Shown here one piece after another: positions 1 to 8,236 of a stretch of 64,000 nt of DNA. The position numbers and the translations under genes were made by a program. The stretch comes from Brevundimonas sp. UBA7664 (lineage in GTDB: Bacteria > Pseudomonadota > Alphaproteobacteria > Caulobacterales > Caulobacteraceae), in the NCBI RefSeq assembly GCF_002483305.1, contig NZ_DLHQ01000008.1:1-64000 (forward strand). The letters are read 5' to 3'. Numbering within the stretch: the first letter of the stretch is position 1; the number at the start of each line of letters is the position of its first letter. The notes beneath the pieces were generated by a model, which saw only the letters and a list, made by a program, of their open reading frames with translations, did no database searches and was not told where the DNA came from.

Positions 1-889
1 CCATGGCGCCGGCGCCGGCGATCCCTGCCCCGGCCAGGGCGCCGGCCCCGCCGACGGCCAGCGCTCCGGTGAGCGCCGCGCCGGCGCCCAGCGCCGGTCC
101 TCCGGTCACCAGGGCCGAGGCCAGGTTGGGGATGAACAGAGCCAGCATGGCCAGCAGGATGGCCGCCACCAGGATGGTCAGGGCTTCGTAGATATCGGGA
201 TTGGCCGAGGGCTGGAGCTGATCGAAGATCGTCCGCGCGCCGGAAACGACGATCGCCAGGGCCAGGACCTTCAACCCGGACGAGACGACATAGCCCAGCG
301 GCCGTTCGGCGAGGAAGGCGGACTTGTTCCAGATCCCGAACGGCAGGAGCACGAAGCCGCCCAGGGTGACGATCTTGAACTCCAGCAGGGAGACTATGAT
401 CTGCAGGGCCAGCACGGCGAAGGCCAGCATGATGCCGATCATGGCCAGGCCCAGGATCAGGGCGTCCGCCATGTTGCCGACGACGTCGAGCGGATTGTCG
501 ACCGGCGCGGGCGTCTCCCCGAGCGCCTTCACGATCTCCCAGCCCTGGGCGAGGATAGCCCCCGGGTTGAGGAACTCTTGCCGGCTCAGGGAGCCGCCGC
601 CAGCCGTCAGCCCCAGCTCCAGAAAGCCGGCATAGAGGGTCTCGGACAGCCGCTGCCAGTCGTTGATCAGCCAGGCGAAGGCGCCGATCAGCAGCACCTT
701 GCCGAAGCCCGAGGCCAGCACCTCCCGGTTGGAGGACAGCGCCCACTGGATGCCGGTCAGGGCGACGACCAGGACGATGAGGAGGCCGAACACGCCGTTG
801 ACCGAACCCTGGAGGGCGTCGAACCCGGCCGAGATGGTGTCGGAAAACACCACCATCAGCTCGTTGGGCGTTTCCACTCCGACCGTCAT
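1..889 (-). CDS. trbL: Conjugal transfer membrane protein TrbL (VirB6-like), partial
   Basis: This is the polytopic inner-membrane component of a P-type type IV secretion channel (VirB6 counterpart). The first 296 residues are visible and the reading frame leaves the window at base 1, so the C-terminus is missing. Several hydrophobic segments can be read (around residues 30-50, 135-160, 165-180, 200-215 and 235-270), and the visible end is a Gly/Ala-rich low-complexity stretch, as is usual for the C-terminal half of TrbL. The ATG at 889 follows a purine-rich AGGGAGCGGGGCG ribosome site and lies 12 bases after trbJ. It is the last gene of the trbCDEJL run in this window; trbF, trbG and trbI are expected beyond the left edge but cannot be seen. 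The identification rests on hydrophobicity pattern and position. Confidence 0.85.
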   Translation of the reverse strand, partial: MTVGVETPNELMVVFSDTISAGFDALQGSVNGVFGLLIVLVVALTGIQWALSSNREVLASGFGKVLLIGAFAWLINDWQRLSETLYAGFLELGLTAGGGSLSRQEFLNPGAILAQGWEIVKALGETPAPVDNPLDVVGNMADALILGLAMIGIMLAFAVLALQIIVSLLEFKIVTLGGFVLLPFGIWNKSAFLAERPLGYVVSSGLKVLALAIVVSGARTIFDQLQPSANPDIYEALTILVAAILLAMLALFIPNLASALVTGGPALGAGAALTGALAVGGAGALAGAGIAGAGAM

Positions 890-901
890 CGCCCCGCTCC
901 C

Positions 902-1648
902 TCAGTCGTTCGCGTGAGACAAGGGATCGAAGCGCGGCGCGGCCGGCGCGTCGGCCTGACGGCCCCACCGCTGGCGCCGGGCGGCGTCTCCGGAGGCGCG
1001 GTCCGCCGCGTCGCGCGCCGTGGCCTCGGCCATCAGCCGGGACTGGGCCAGCATGATGGTGCGCAGCGCCGCCAGGTCTTCGGCCAGCACGGCCAGAAGC
1101 TGGTTGGACGACTGGACCGCCGCCGTCTGGCCGGTCGCCGCCTGGCTGGCGGAGAGCGCCCCGGCCAGCCTCTGCGACCGGCCCTGCCCCAGCCGTTCCA
1201 GCTCGGCGGCCGTCCGCGCCACGTCCTCGGCGGTGCGCCGGGCGTTGGCCGTGCGCGCCTCGCCCTGCTCCAGCAGGCTCAGCATGTCCGAGCCGGACAG
1301 ATCGTCGGGGTACAAACTCCGGAACTGCTGCTCCAGACCGCTGACCGAGCTGGCGATCCCGCGCGCCGTCCGCGCCAGCTCGGCCATGTCCCGCAGCGAC
1401 TGGCTGGATTGCGTCAGGTGGCTGTAGGGCGAGGCCGCCAGACTGCGCGCCTCGTTGGCGAGGCTCTCGAGCTGACGCGCCGCCTGCAGCGCATTTTCGA
1501 TGTGATTGCGCGGGTCGAACACCACCTGCTGGGCCGGCGCCGGCGTGGCGCCCAGCAGGCTGACGGCGACGAGGCCGACGGCGACGATCTGGATGGACCT
1601 ATTCGGCCGCGAGCGGGCCGGCGAAGGCGTCGAAAACGGAATCCACAT
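902..1648 (-). CDS. trbJ: Conjugal transfer protein TrbJ (VirB5-like)
   Basis: TrbJ is the periplasmic, minor-pilin-like component (VirB5 counterpart) of the P-type conjugation channel. The 248-residue product has an N-terminal hydrophobic segment (about residues 21-38) ending in ATPAPAQQ, a plausible signal peptidase site, followed by VVFDPRNHIENALQAARQLE, the typical TrbJ start motif. The rest is an Ala/Gln/Glu-rich helical region with coiled-coil character, as in the family. The chosen start overlaps the end of trbE by 50 bases, which is long for a coupled operon. A slightly later non-ATG start cannot be excluded, since the first 17 residues are not needed for the signal peptide. Confidence 0.88.
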   Translation of the reverse strand: MWIPFSTPSPARSRPNRSIQIVAVGLVAVSLLGATPAPAQQVVFDPRNHIENALQAARQLESLANEARSLAASPYSHLTQSSQSLRDMAELARTARGIASSVSGLEQQFRSLYPDDLSGSDMLSLLEQGEARTANARRTAEDVARTAAELERLGQGRSQRLAGALSASQAATGQTAAVQSSNQLLAVLAEDLAALRTIMLAQSRLMAEATARDAADRASGDAARRQRWGRQADAPAAPRFDPLSHAND

Positions 1649-4037
1649 TTTGCACTCCCTTGGCTTTGAGGAAATCGCGGGCGAAGCCGCCCGGTCGACC
1701 GTCGTCAGGTCCCGATCGCTCCAGGAGGGAGTCGATCAGGGTCTGGTCTTCCGGCGCGCTCGAGCCGCACAGGGCGAGGGCCACGCCGGTCAGACGCAGA
1801 TCGAACAGCCGCCGGCCGCGCGGCTGGCGCCAGTAGTAGGCCCGCTTGGGCGTGGCGAAGGCGATCAGCTCAAGCTGGCGCCGGTTCAGGCCGAAGCCCC
1901 GGTAGAGTTCGGCGGACGACGGCTCCAGGGCGCGGGGATTGGGCAGGAAGACCTGGGTCGGGCAGCTCTCGATCAGACTGGCCGCGATCGAGGAGGCCGC
2001 CACGTCGTCCAGGCTCTGGGTGGCGAACACCACGCAGACCCGCTTCTTGCGCAGTGTCTTCAGCCATTCCCGTATCCGGGCCGCGAAGGCGGTCTCGCCG
2101 AGGAACAACCAGGCTTCGTCGAGGACCAACAGGGTCGGCCGGCCGTCGAAGCCCTGTTCGAGATGGTGGAAGAGGGCCGAGAGCACCGGCGCCACGGCCG
2201 ACGGGGTCCCCATCAGGGTCTCCAGCTCGAAGGCGTCGAACCGGGTGGGCGCCAGGGTCTCCCCCGCCCCGTCCAGCAGCGCGCCGTGCGGGCCCTTCAG
2301 GGTCAAGGGCTCCAGGGCGGCGGCGACCGCCTTGTCCTGAACCAGGGCGCAGAACACCGTCAGCGTCCGCTGCGCGACCGGCGCCTCAGAGAGCGCCGAC
2401 AGCGCCACCCAGATCTCTTCCCTCACCCGGGGGACCGGCTCCAGCCCCGCCAGGCGCACGGTCTCGGCGATCCATTCCGCGGCCCAGGCCCGTTCGTCCT
2501 CCCGGTCGATCCGGGCCAGCGGCTGGAGCGAAAACCGCGCCCCGGGCTCCAGCGCCCGCCAGCGGCCGCCGGCCGCGAGCGTCGCCGCGCGCGCCGACCG
2601 GCCCTTGTCGAAGAAGACCACCCGGGCGTCCCGATAGCGGAACCATTGCAGCGCCAGGAAGGACAGCAGGGCGCTCTTGCCCGATCCGGTCGGCCCGACG
2701 ACCATGGCGTGGCCGACGTCGCCGACATGCAGCACCAGCCGGAACGGCGTCGCGCCGGTCGTGCGCGCCGTCGCCAGCGGCGGCCCGTCCAGGTTGGCGT
2801 CCCCGGCCGGCCCCGCCCAGACGGCGGAAACCGGCAGCAGATCGGCCAGGTTCAGAGTCGAGACCAGGGGCCGACGCACGTCGGCATAAGGCTCCCCGGG
2901 CAGAGAGCCCAGCCAGGCCTCCACCGCATTGAGATCCTCGATCCGGGCCACCAGCCCCTGCGCGTTCAGCGCCGCCTCGATCGCGCGGGCCTTGGCCGCC
3001 GCCCCCGCCTCGCTGGCGTCCAGAACGGTGACCGTCAAAGTCAGATAGCCGAAGGCGCAGGACTCCGCGCCGAGCGCCGCGAGGGCGCCGTCGCACTCTT
3101 CGGTCTTGGACGCCGCATCCGTATCGAGAAGCGGCACCTCCTCCTTGGTGATGGCCTCGCGCAACAGGACGCCGACGCCCTTGCGCTTGGCGAACCAGCG
3201 CTTCCTCAGCTTGACGATCTCCCGCTCGGCCTCGGGCTTGTCGAGGCCGATCCATCGCGCCGTCCAGCGGTATTCGAACGGCAGGGCGCCGAGCGCATCG
3301 AGCAGTCCGGGCCGGGTCGCCGACGGCAGGCCCCGCACCGAGACCACCTTGAGCCAGCGATCGCCGAGACGGGGCGCGACCCCGCCCGTCAGGCCGGCGT
3401 CGGCGAGCCAGGCGTCGAGGAACATCGGCGTCTCCAGCGGCCGGACCGCGAAGGCCCGGGGCGAGACGCTGTCATGCAGCCAGGTCAGAAGGTCCGCGTC
3501 ATCAAGCCGTTCGATCTCCGGCAGGGCGTCGGACAACAGGTCGAGCGTCGTATCGGCTTCGCGGCCGAAAGCCGCCAGCGACAGCCGCCAGTCGTGGCCG
3601 CCCCTGGCCAGACCGTCGAACAGCCAGCGCTCCATGCGGCGGGTTTCGTCGGCGGGCGGCAACCAGGTCAGGGCCAGCCGGAAGTCCGTCTCGAAGGCGG
3701 GATCGGCGGTCTCGAAGCGGCTGCGTCGTTCCGCGTCGAGCAGCCAGGCGACCTCGAGGTCGAAGGCGCTCTCCGGATAGGCCGTCGCGGGACGGCGGCG
3801 CGCCTCCATATGCAGACACCAGCCCGATCCCAGCCGCTTCAGGGCGTTGTTGAGCCGGGCGCGCACCGCCATCAGCTCGTCCTCGGTCGAGGACTCCAGG
3901 TCGGGCCCGCGAAACCGGAAGGCGGCCAAGAAGGACCCGTCCTTGTTCAGGACCACCCCGGGCGCGACCAGCGCGGCCCAGGGCAGGTGGTCGGCCAGGG
4001 CGGCGGGACGGCGGCGATGTTCGTCGAGGAACCGCAT
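1599..4037 (-). CDS. trbE: Conjugal transfer ATPase TrbE (VirB4 family)
   Basis: TrbE is the large cytoplasmic ATPase that powers pilus assembly and substrate transfer in P-type T4SS. The 812-residue product starts MRFLDEHRRRP, has the CagE/TrbE/VirB N-terminal domain, a Walker A motif VGPTGSGKSALL near residue 449 and a Walker B LLVLDEAWLF near residue 639. Length is normal for the family. I chose the ATG at 4037 over an upstream in-frame ATG at 4136 because it lies 7 bases after the trbD stop and matches the family's usual short N-terminus; the upstream 33 residues lie wholly within trbD in another frame. It is translated in tandem with trbD and trbJ. Confidence 0.93.
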   Translation of the reverse strand: MRFLDEHRRRPAALADHLPWAALVAPGVVLNKDGSFLAAFRFRGPDLESSTEDELMAVRARLNNALKRLGSGWCLHMEARRRPATAYPESAFDLEVAWLLDAERRSRFETADPAFETDFRLALTWLPPADETRRMERWLFDGLARGGHDWRLSLAAFGREADTTLDLLSDALPEIERLDDADLLTWLHDSVSPRAFAVRPLETPMFLDAWLADAGLTGGVAPRLGDRWLKVVSVRGLPSATRPGLLDALGALPFEYRWTARWIGLDKPEAEREIVKLRKRWFAKRKGVGVLLREAITKEEVPLLDTDAASKTEECDGALAALGAESCAFGYLTLTVTVLDASEAGAAAKARAIEAALNAQGLVARIEDLNAVEAWLGSLPGEPYADVRRPLVSTLNLADLLPVSAVWAGPAGDANLDGPPLATARTTGATPFRLVLHVGDVGHAMVVGPTGSGKSALLSFLALQWFRYRDARVVFFDKGRSARAATLAAGGRWRALEPGARFSLQPLARIDREDERAWAAEWIAETVRLAGLEPVPRVREEIWVALSALSEAPVAQRTLTVFCALVQDKAVAAALEPLTLKGPHGALLDGAGETLAPTRFDAFELETLMGTPSAVAPVLSALFHHLEQGFDGRPTLLVLDEAWLFLGETAFAARIREWLKTLRKKRVCVVFATQSLDDVAASSIAASLIESCPTQVFLPNPRALEPSSAELYRGFGLNRRQLELIAFATPKRAYYWRQPRGRRLFDLRLTGVALALCGSSAPEDQTLIDSLLERSGPDDGRPGGFARDFLKAKGVQNVDSVFDAFAGPLAAE

Positions 4038-4044
4038 CGCGCCC

Positions 4045-4308
4045 TCACCCGTCCAGATGACCGGGCATCGCCAGATGCCGGCGCAGAACATCGAAGAACC
4101 GCCGGTCGGACCGCGCCGCCCACAGGCCGATCGCATGGGCGACAGCCCACCACAGCAGGCCCAGCCACCAGATCCGCAGCGCCAGGCCCAGCACCAGGGC
4201 GATCGTGCCCATGGCGATCGCGTAGTCGCGCGGCATGCCGGCCATCAGCACCGGTTCGGCCAGGGCCTGGGCCACCGGCAGCTCCCACCCGTCCGGCCGC
4301 GGGTCCAT
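4045..4308 (-). CDS. trbD: Conjugal transfer protein TrbD (VirB3-like)
   Basis: TrbD is a small inner-membrane protein (VirB3 counterpart) that partners VirB4/TrbE in the secretion channel. The 87-residue product has one long hydrophobic stretch (about residues 31-65, probably two close membrane segments) after the family-typical start with PVAQALAEPVLMAGMPRD, and a basic C-terminus. Its ATG at 4308 overlaps the trbC stop codon (TGATG), and its stop lies 7 bases before trbE, so it is translationally coupled to both. Longer in-frame upstream extension is possible but would only overwrite trbC. Confidence 0.88.
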   Translation of the reverse strand: MDPRPDGWELPVAQALAEPVLMAGMPRDYAIAMGTIALVLGLALRIWWLGLLWWAVAHAIGLWAARSDRRFFDVLRRHLAMPGHLDG

Positions 4309-4628
4309 CACCCGATCTCCGCGCCGCCGGCGAAGCCGAAGAAGTCGAGGAAGAAGGTCGAGGCCGCGAAAGCGATCGACAGGCCGAACATGATGCCCAG
4401 GCCGCGCCGCATCGAGGAGCCGTTCTCGCTCATGGCGATGCCGGCGCCGAAGACGACCACGGCCACGACGGCGGCGGCCTGGACCACCGGTCCGGTGATC
4501 GACTGCACCACCTGCTGCAGCGGCCCTTCCCACGGCATGCCGGAGCCTCCCGCCAGGGCCGGTCCGGCCAGCATCAGGCCGCACGTCATCGCTGCGCCGA
4601 ACAGGCGGCGCCCCAGTCTCCATTGCAT
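4308..4628 (-). CDS. trbC: Conjugative pilin TrbC (VirB2-like)
   Basis: TrbC is the major pilin precursor of the conjugative pilus. The 106-residue product has a signal peptide (hydrophobic to about residue 26, ending GPALAGGSG) and two further hydrophobic helices (about residues 46-65 and 79-98), the standard TrbC/VirB2 topology. In IncP systems TrbC is processed and cyclised by the TraF peptidase; no TraF-like S26 peptidase gene is present in this window. It heads the trbCDEJL run. Normally trbC directly follows trbB, but here about 2.6 kb of foreign-looking DNA separates them, so it probably has its own promoter in the AT-rich region upstream (4700-4790). Confidence 0.9.
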   Translation of the reverse strand: MQWRLGRRLFGAAMTCGLMLAGPALAGGSGMPWEGPLQQVVQSITGPVVQAAAVVAVVVFGAGIAMSENGSSMRRGLGIMFGLSIAFAASTFFLDFFGFAGGAEIG

Positions 4629-4707
4629 GATCTGCTTCCTTTGTTTCAGCGCAGGTCACCGCGCCGCGACTCATTGCAAGCAGATAAAATCCCCGCCTGT
4701 CAACGTC

Positions 4708-4719
4708 ATTTGATCAAAT
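4708..4719. promoter_or_regulatory. AT-rich palindrome upstream of trbC
   Basis: ATTTGATCAAAT is a perfect 12-base palindrome in the only AT-rich patch of this region, about 80 bases upstream of the trbC start. It is a candidate operator or promoter element for the separated trbC-L operon. The sequence shows the symmetry only; function is inferred from position. Confidence 0.4.
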
Positions 4720-4726
4720 AATTTCA

Positions 4727-4781
4727 ACGACTTGTATGCGACTTGCTGACGACTTGGTTTAACTCGGCAAACGACTTTGCC
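4727..4781. repeat. Direct repeats ACGACTTG with 11-base period
   Basis: ACGACTTG or close variants begin at 4727, 4738 (GCGACTTG), 4749 and 4771 (ACGACTTT), with a degenerate copy at 4760. The spacing is exactly 11 bases, so the copies lie on one face of the helix. The array is adjacent to the 4708 palindrome and upstream of trbC. Iteron-like or regulator-binding repeats are both possible. Confidence 0.55.
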
Positions 4782-5233
4782 AGGGTCGTGGCCATGACCT
4801 TTCCCGACCCGTCCGACGACTTTCGGCGACGTTTGACCAAACCTCGGCAGAGCCGGACTTTGGCCGGCCTCCCTTCCGATATCGACGGTTCAGAACAGCC
4901 GGTCCCGGCGATCGGGCCGTCCCTTCAACGGGGACCCCGCCTTCGGATCCGCGCGCTTCACAGAGGCGCGAACCACGGTGTCGATTCGCGGGCCTCCCTG
5001 TTGTCGATGGCGTTGGGCGCAGCCCTGACCGTGCGCCTGGTCCTCCCGGCGTTCGGAAGCGGCAGTTCGGGGCGCGGGGGAACACGCAGGGCTGCGCGCG
5101 CCATATTCCCCGGCTGGGCCTGGCGACGGCCGGCCCAGAACGAGCCCGGTCCCGGCGATCCATTGCCCAAAGCCGTGGACGGCCGTCTGCAGACGTTCCG
5201 ATTGATCGCCTTAACCCTGTCGACCGCGTCAAT

Positions 5234-5281
5234 GATCGGCCAGAAGATCGGCCAGAAGATAGGCCAGAAGATCGGCCAAAC
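5234..5281. repeat. Four tandem 12-base repeats (GATCGGCCAGAA)
   Basis: Units start at 5234, 5246, 5258 (one change) and 5270 (ends GATCGGCCAAAC). A fifth, isolated copy, GATCGGCCAAA, occupies 5368-5378 directly before the fic ATG. The unit length of 12 leaves the frame open, so it could be read as an Ile-Gly-Gln-Lys repeat, but I see it rather as a set of DNA sites in the fic leader. Confidence 0.6.
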
Positions 5282-5378
5282 TGGCAAGGCGGAACCTTCT
5301 GTAGCCTCAAACGCCTTACATTATAGACACTGCCGGGATAAGGGTGGCGGATCACTCCGCGTGGAAAGATCGGCCAAA

Positions 5379-6605
5379 ATGCCAGAAGTTCCCGAGTCTC
5401 CAACCCGTATCGAGCCCGCTCGTCTCGAAACGCTCCCGGCGAGGATCGCCGATCTCGTCGCCGACCTCGCCGCGCGGTCGGCGGAGCTCGGCGTGGGCCT
5501 CCATCCGAAGACCGCGCGTCACCTGGCCGATCTCGTCCGGATCATGAACACCTATTACAGCAACCTGATCGAGGGCCATAACACCCGTCCCCGGGATATC
5601 GAAAGGGCGCTGGCCGGGGTCTCCGATGCGGACAAGCGGGATCTCCAGGCGGAGGCGGTCGCCCACTATCGCGTTCAGCAGGAGATCGATCGCCTGGCCG
5701 CCGATCACATGCTCCCCGATCCCGCAGATCCCGCATTCCTGCAGCGTCTTCACCGAGACTTCTATGCGGATGCGTCCGAGGCCATGCTGACCATCAAGGG
5801 GGCTCGCCACACCTTCCTCATGACGCCCGGAGAATGGCGCCGTGGCGCCGACCAGGATGTCGAGGTGGGCGATCATCTCCCGCCCGCCTCCGAGCAGGTG
5901 CCGGCGTTCATGGCCCATTTCCATCGCCGGTTCGCCTTCCAGCCGGCGCCCGGAGAGGAGCTGATCAGCGTGGGCCCGGGCCGGTCCAGCCGGATCGTCG
6001 CGATGGCCACCGCCCACCACAGGTTTGCCTGGATCCATCCGTTTCCCGACGGCAACGGCCGCGTTGGACGGCTGATGAGTCACGCCATGGCGCATGAAGC
6101 CGGAATCGGAGCTCACGGACTGTGGTCGATCTCGCGGGGACTGGCTCGGGGCCTTGATCCGGGACCGGAAGGACGGACCGAGTACAAGCGTCACATGGCG
6201 CGAGCCGACGAGGTCCGCCGCGGGGACCGTGACGGGAGGGGGCATCTGTCCCTGACTCAACTCGAGTCCTTCACCGCCTGGTTCCTGGAGGTTTGTCTCG
6301 AGCAGGTCCGGTACATGGGAGAGTTGTTCGAACTGAACGGCCTGTCCGACCGCCTCACGAAATATGTTCTGATCTCGGGTCTCCCGGCGGAGGCCAATGC
6401 CCTGCTTCAGGAAACCCTGATCCGGGGGGAACTCGACCGCGGCGAGGCCGAGCGCGTGACCCGCCTTCCCGAACGCAGCGCCCGGCGCATCCTCAAGGAA
6501 CTGACGGAACGCCAGCTCCTCGTGTCCGATACGCCGAAAGGACCCGTCTCGCTTCGCTTCCCGGCCGATACGCTCGACGTCCTGTTTCCACGCCTCTACG
6601 CCTAG
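5379..6605 (+). CDS. Fic family protein with N-terminal inhibitory motif (class II)
   Basis: Fic proteins transfer AMP or another nucleotide part onto protein hydroxyls. The 408-residue product carries the full active-site motif HPFPDGNGR (residues 220-228) with the catalytic His220. Near the N-terminus SNLIEG (residues 61-66) fits the (S/T)xxxE(G/N) inhibitory helix motif, which places it in class II, with the antitoxin element built into the same chain. The C-terminal part (about 300-400) looks like a winged-helix region. I chose ATG 5379 because MPEVPESPTRIEPARLETLP matches the usual start of this Fic group; the open frame upstream is unsupported. It lies on the plus strand inside an otherwise minus-strand trb operon, so it arrived as an insertion. 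No separate antitoxin gene is needed or seen. Confidence 0.9.
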   Translation: MPEVPESPTRIEPARLETLPARIADLVADLAARSAELGVGLHPKTARHLADLVRIMNTYYSNLIEGHNTRPRDIERALAGVSDADKRDLQAEAVAHYRVQQEIDRLAADHMLPDPADPAFLQRLHRDFYADASEAMLTIKGARHTFLMTPGEWRRGADQDVEVGDHLPPASEQVPAFMAHFHRRFAFQPAPGEELISVGPGRSSRIVAMATAHHRFAWIHPFPDGNGRVGRLMSHAMAHEAGIGAHGLWSISRGLARGLDPGPEGRTEYKRHMARADEVRRGDRDGRGHLSLTQLESFTAWFLEVCLEQVRYMGELFELNGLSDRLTKYVLISGLPAEANALLQETLIRGELDRGEAERVTRLPERSARRILKELTERQLLVSDTPKGPVSLRFPADTLDVLFPRLYA

Positions 6606-6834
6606 CGATCACGGACGCGGGGCCGGGTCGCCGCGCGGGATCAGGCCAGCTGACGGCGACGCCGCCTTGCGCCGGCATGATTGGACTTTTGTCTTCATCC
6701 CTTCTCCCCAGACCCGGCCAAGGTTCCAAGGCTGGTCGTTTGGCAATACGGGAGTTTGAACACTCCGGGTGCTCAAACAGCGGGTCTGGAAAAGCCAACA
6801 TCGCCTATCTGAGTTTCGGCAGGGCTTCGTCGGC
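6606..6834. other. Intergenic between fic and the AbiEii-like fragment
   Basis: No gene is supported in these 229 bases. The only notable structure is a near-palindrome at 6754-6778 (separate entry). If the downstream fragment is a truncated AbiEii gene, the missing N-terminal half is not here; the sequence shows no remnant of it. Confidence 0.5.
6754..6778. promoter_or_regulatory. Imperfect 25-base dyad
   Basis: The arms GTTTGAACACTC and GGTGCTCAAAC pair around a central CCGG with one mismatch and one G-T pair. It could be a regulator site or a weak hairpin. It lies between fic and the AbiEii-like fragment with no run of T on either side, so a terminator is less likely. Confidence 0.35.
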
Positions 6835-7095
6835 ATGACGCCGGAGCCGGTCAGCCTCGTCGAACTGATCGCCGCGCGCGAAGCCCTCATCACGATCATC
6901 GTCGATGATATGCCGACCGAGCATCGCGAATTCCTGATCGGCTTCAAAAGCGGCGAACCGGATTGGTCTCTCGTCGGCCTGCCGGGCATCGCCGACCTGC
7001 CGGCGGTACGCTGGAAGCAACGAAATCTGGACCAGCTCGGGCCCGGCCGGCGCGACCGCCTGGTGGAAGGGCTGCGCGCCGTCTGGCCGTCGTAA
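6835..7095 (+). pseudogene. Probable C-terminal remnant of an AbiEii-type toxin
   Basis: The 86-residue product contains FLIGFKSGEPDWSLVGLPG and DLPAVRWKQRNLDQL, which I recognise from the extreme C-terminus of nucleotidyltransferase AbiEii/AbiGii toxins, proteins of roughly 250-350 residues. The nucleotidyltransferase core is absent, so this looks like a truncated, non-functional relic, although a short free-standing protein cannot be excluded. A GTG at 6769 would give a 108-residue version. It ends 184 bases before trbB and belongs to the fic insertion. The family assignment is from memory of the motif. Confidence 0.5.
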
Positions 7096-7279
7096 AGCGG
7101 CGCCGCAACCGGAACGACCACGCCCGGACGTCGCCTTCCTGACCGGACTGACCGGACCTGCGCGTGGCCGCGCCGCCGGCCGCGCCCGCATCAACGGGCC
7201 GCGGCGGCGAAGCGCTTCTCCAGGCGTCGCGATGCCAGCGACACACCAGGAAGCAGCATAGCGCCGGCGCGCTCTGTCC

Positions 7280-8236
7280 TCACGCGAGCGGCGTCAGCAG
7301 GTAACGATCCGCCTCAAGACCCTCGACGGCGAGCACGGCCTCCACCCGTCGTCCCTCGGCCGTGCGCCGGATATGGACGATCCGGTCGACCGCCTGGGCG
7401 ATCGCGCGCCGGGGCGGCTGGGCGACCACTTCAGTAAGCAGGTCCTCGACGCGCCGCAGGACGTCTTCGGCGGAGTTCGCATGTATCGTCGACAGTCCTC
7501 CAGGGTGGCCGGTGTTCCAGCTCTTCAGGGTCTCGAGCGCGGCGGCGCCGTCGCGCATCTCCCCGACCACGATCCGGTCCGGCCGCATCCGCAGCGCGTC
7601 GCGCACGAGATCGACCACGCCGATGGCGACCGGCGCGCGCCGGGTCAGCACCGCGACCACGTCCCAGGCCGAGCACTGCAATTCCGGCGTATCCTCGATC
7701 AGGATCACCCGGTCCCGCGCGAAGGCGGGTTCGGCCAGCACCGCATTGGCCAAGGTGGTCTTGCCCGAGCCGGTCCCGCCGGAGATGAGGATGTTGCGGC
7801 GTTCGGCCGCCGCCTGTCGCAGCGCGTCCGCCTGGGCCTCCGTCATCACGCCGTCGCGGACATAGTCGGCCAGCCCCCAGATCACTGCGGGGCGTTTGCG
7901 GATCGAGAAGGCCGGCGCCGCAACGATCGGCGGCAGCAATCCCTGGAACCGTTCGCCCGTCCCCGGCAGGACGCCGGACAGACGCGGATCCTCGCGCGCC
8001 ACCGTCTCTCCGACATAGTCGGCGATGAGCTTGATGGCGCGCTCGCGCGCCTCCGGCGACAGGGTCTCGCCGGCGTCGCGACGGCCCTCCCCGCTCCGGT
8101 CGAGCACCAGCCGCCCGTCCGGGTTGGCGAGTATCTCGACGACGGCGGGCTCCTCCAGGGCGGCGAGAACCGTCGGCCCCAGCGCGTGCCGCAAGGCCTC
8201 CAGCTTGCGTTCCGCGACGATTGGATGGACCGCCAT
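7280..8236 (-). CDS. trbB: Conjugal transfer ATPase TrbB (VirB11 family)
   Basis: TrbB is the hexameric traffic ATPase at the base of the conjugation channel. The 318-residue product has the VirB11/PilT Walker A GGTGSGKTT near residue 154, an acidic box LIEDTPELQ, the Walker B-like RIVVGEMRDGAA and the His box GGLSTIHAN, all in the usual order and spacing. Length is typical. Its ATG overlaps the stop codon of the CopG-like gene upstream (TGATG). The expected next gene, trbC, is displaced to 4628 by the fic/AbiEii insertion. Confidence 0.94.
   Translation of the reverse strand: MAVHPIVAERKLEALRHALGPTVLAALEEPAVVEILANPDGRLVLDRSGEGRRDAGETLSPEARERAIKLIADYVGETVAREDPRLSGVLPGTGERFQGLLPPIVAAPAFSIRKRPAVIWGLADYVRDGVMTEAQADALRQAAAERRNILISGGTGSGKTTLANAVLAEPAFARDRVILIEDTPELQCSAWDVVAVLTRRAPVAIGVVDLVRDALRMRPDRIVVGEMRDGAAALETLKSWNTGHPGGLSTIHANSAEDVLRRVEDLLTEVVAQPPRRAIAQAVDRIVHIRRTAEGRRVEAVLAVEGLEADRYLLTPLA

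Larger units (their letters stand above)
4629..5378. other. 750-base intergenic region between trbC and fic, with repeats
   Basis: No convincing gene is seen here on either strand. The fic reading frame stays open upstream to 4743, but that stretch has no protein-like composition and I regard it as fortuitous. The region holds an AT-rich patch with a 12-base palindrome near 4708, an 11-base-period repeat array (4727-4781) and a tandem 12-base array (5234-5281), listed separately. It serves as the leader for trbC (minus) and for fic (plus) and includes one edge of the insertion that splits the trb operon. Confidence 0.7.

Noticed and set aside
1506..4721. A 1071-codon open frame on the plus strand opposite trbE and trbJ
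   Set aside because: Its composition is Arg/Gly/Gln/Pro-rich with no domain, and the minus strand carries clear TrbE, TrbD, TrbC and TrbJ; it is a high-GC antisense artefact.
4743..5378. N-terminal extension of the fic reading frame
   Set aside because: The Fic family start aligns at ATG 5379; the upstream codons include the tandem repeat and no recognisable domain.
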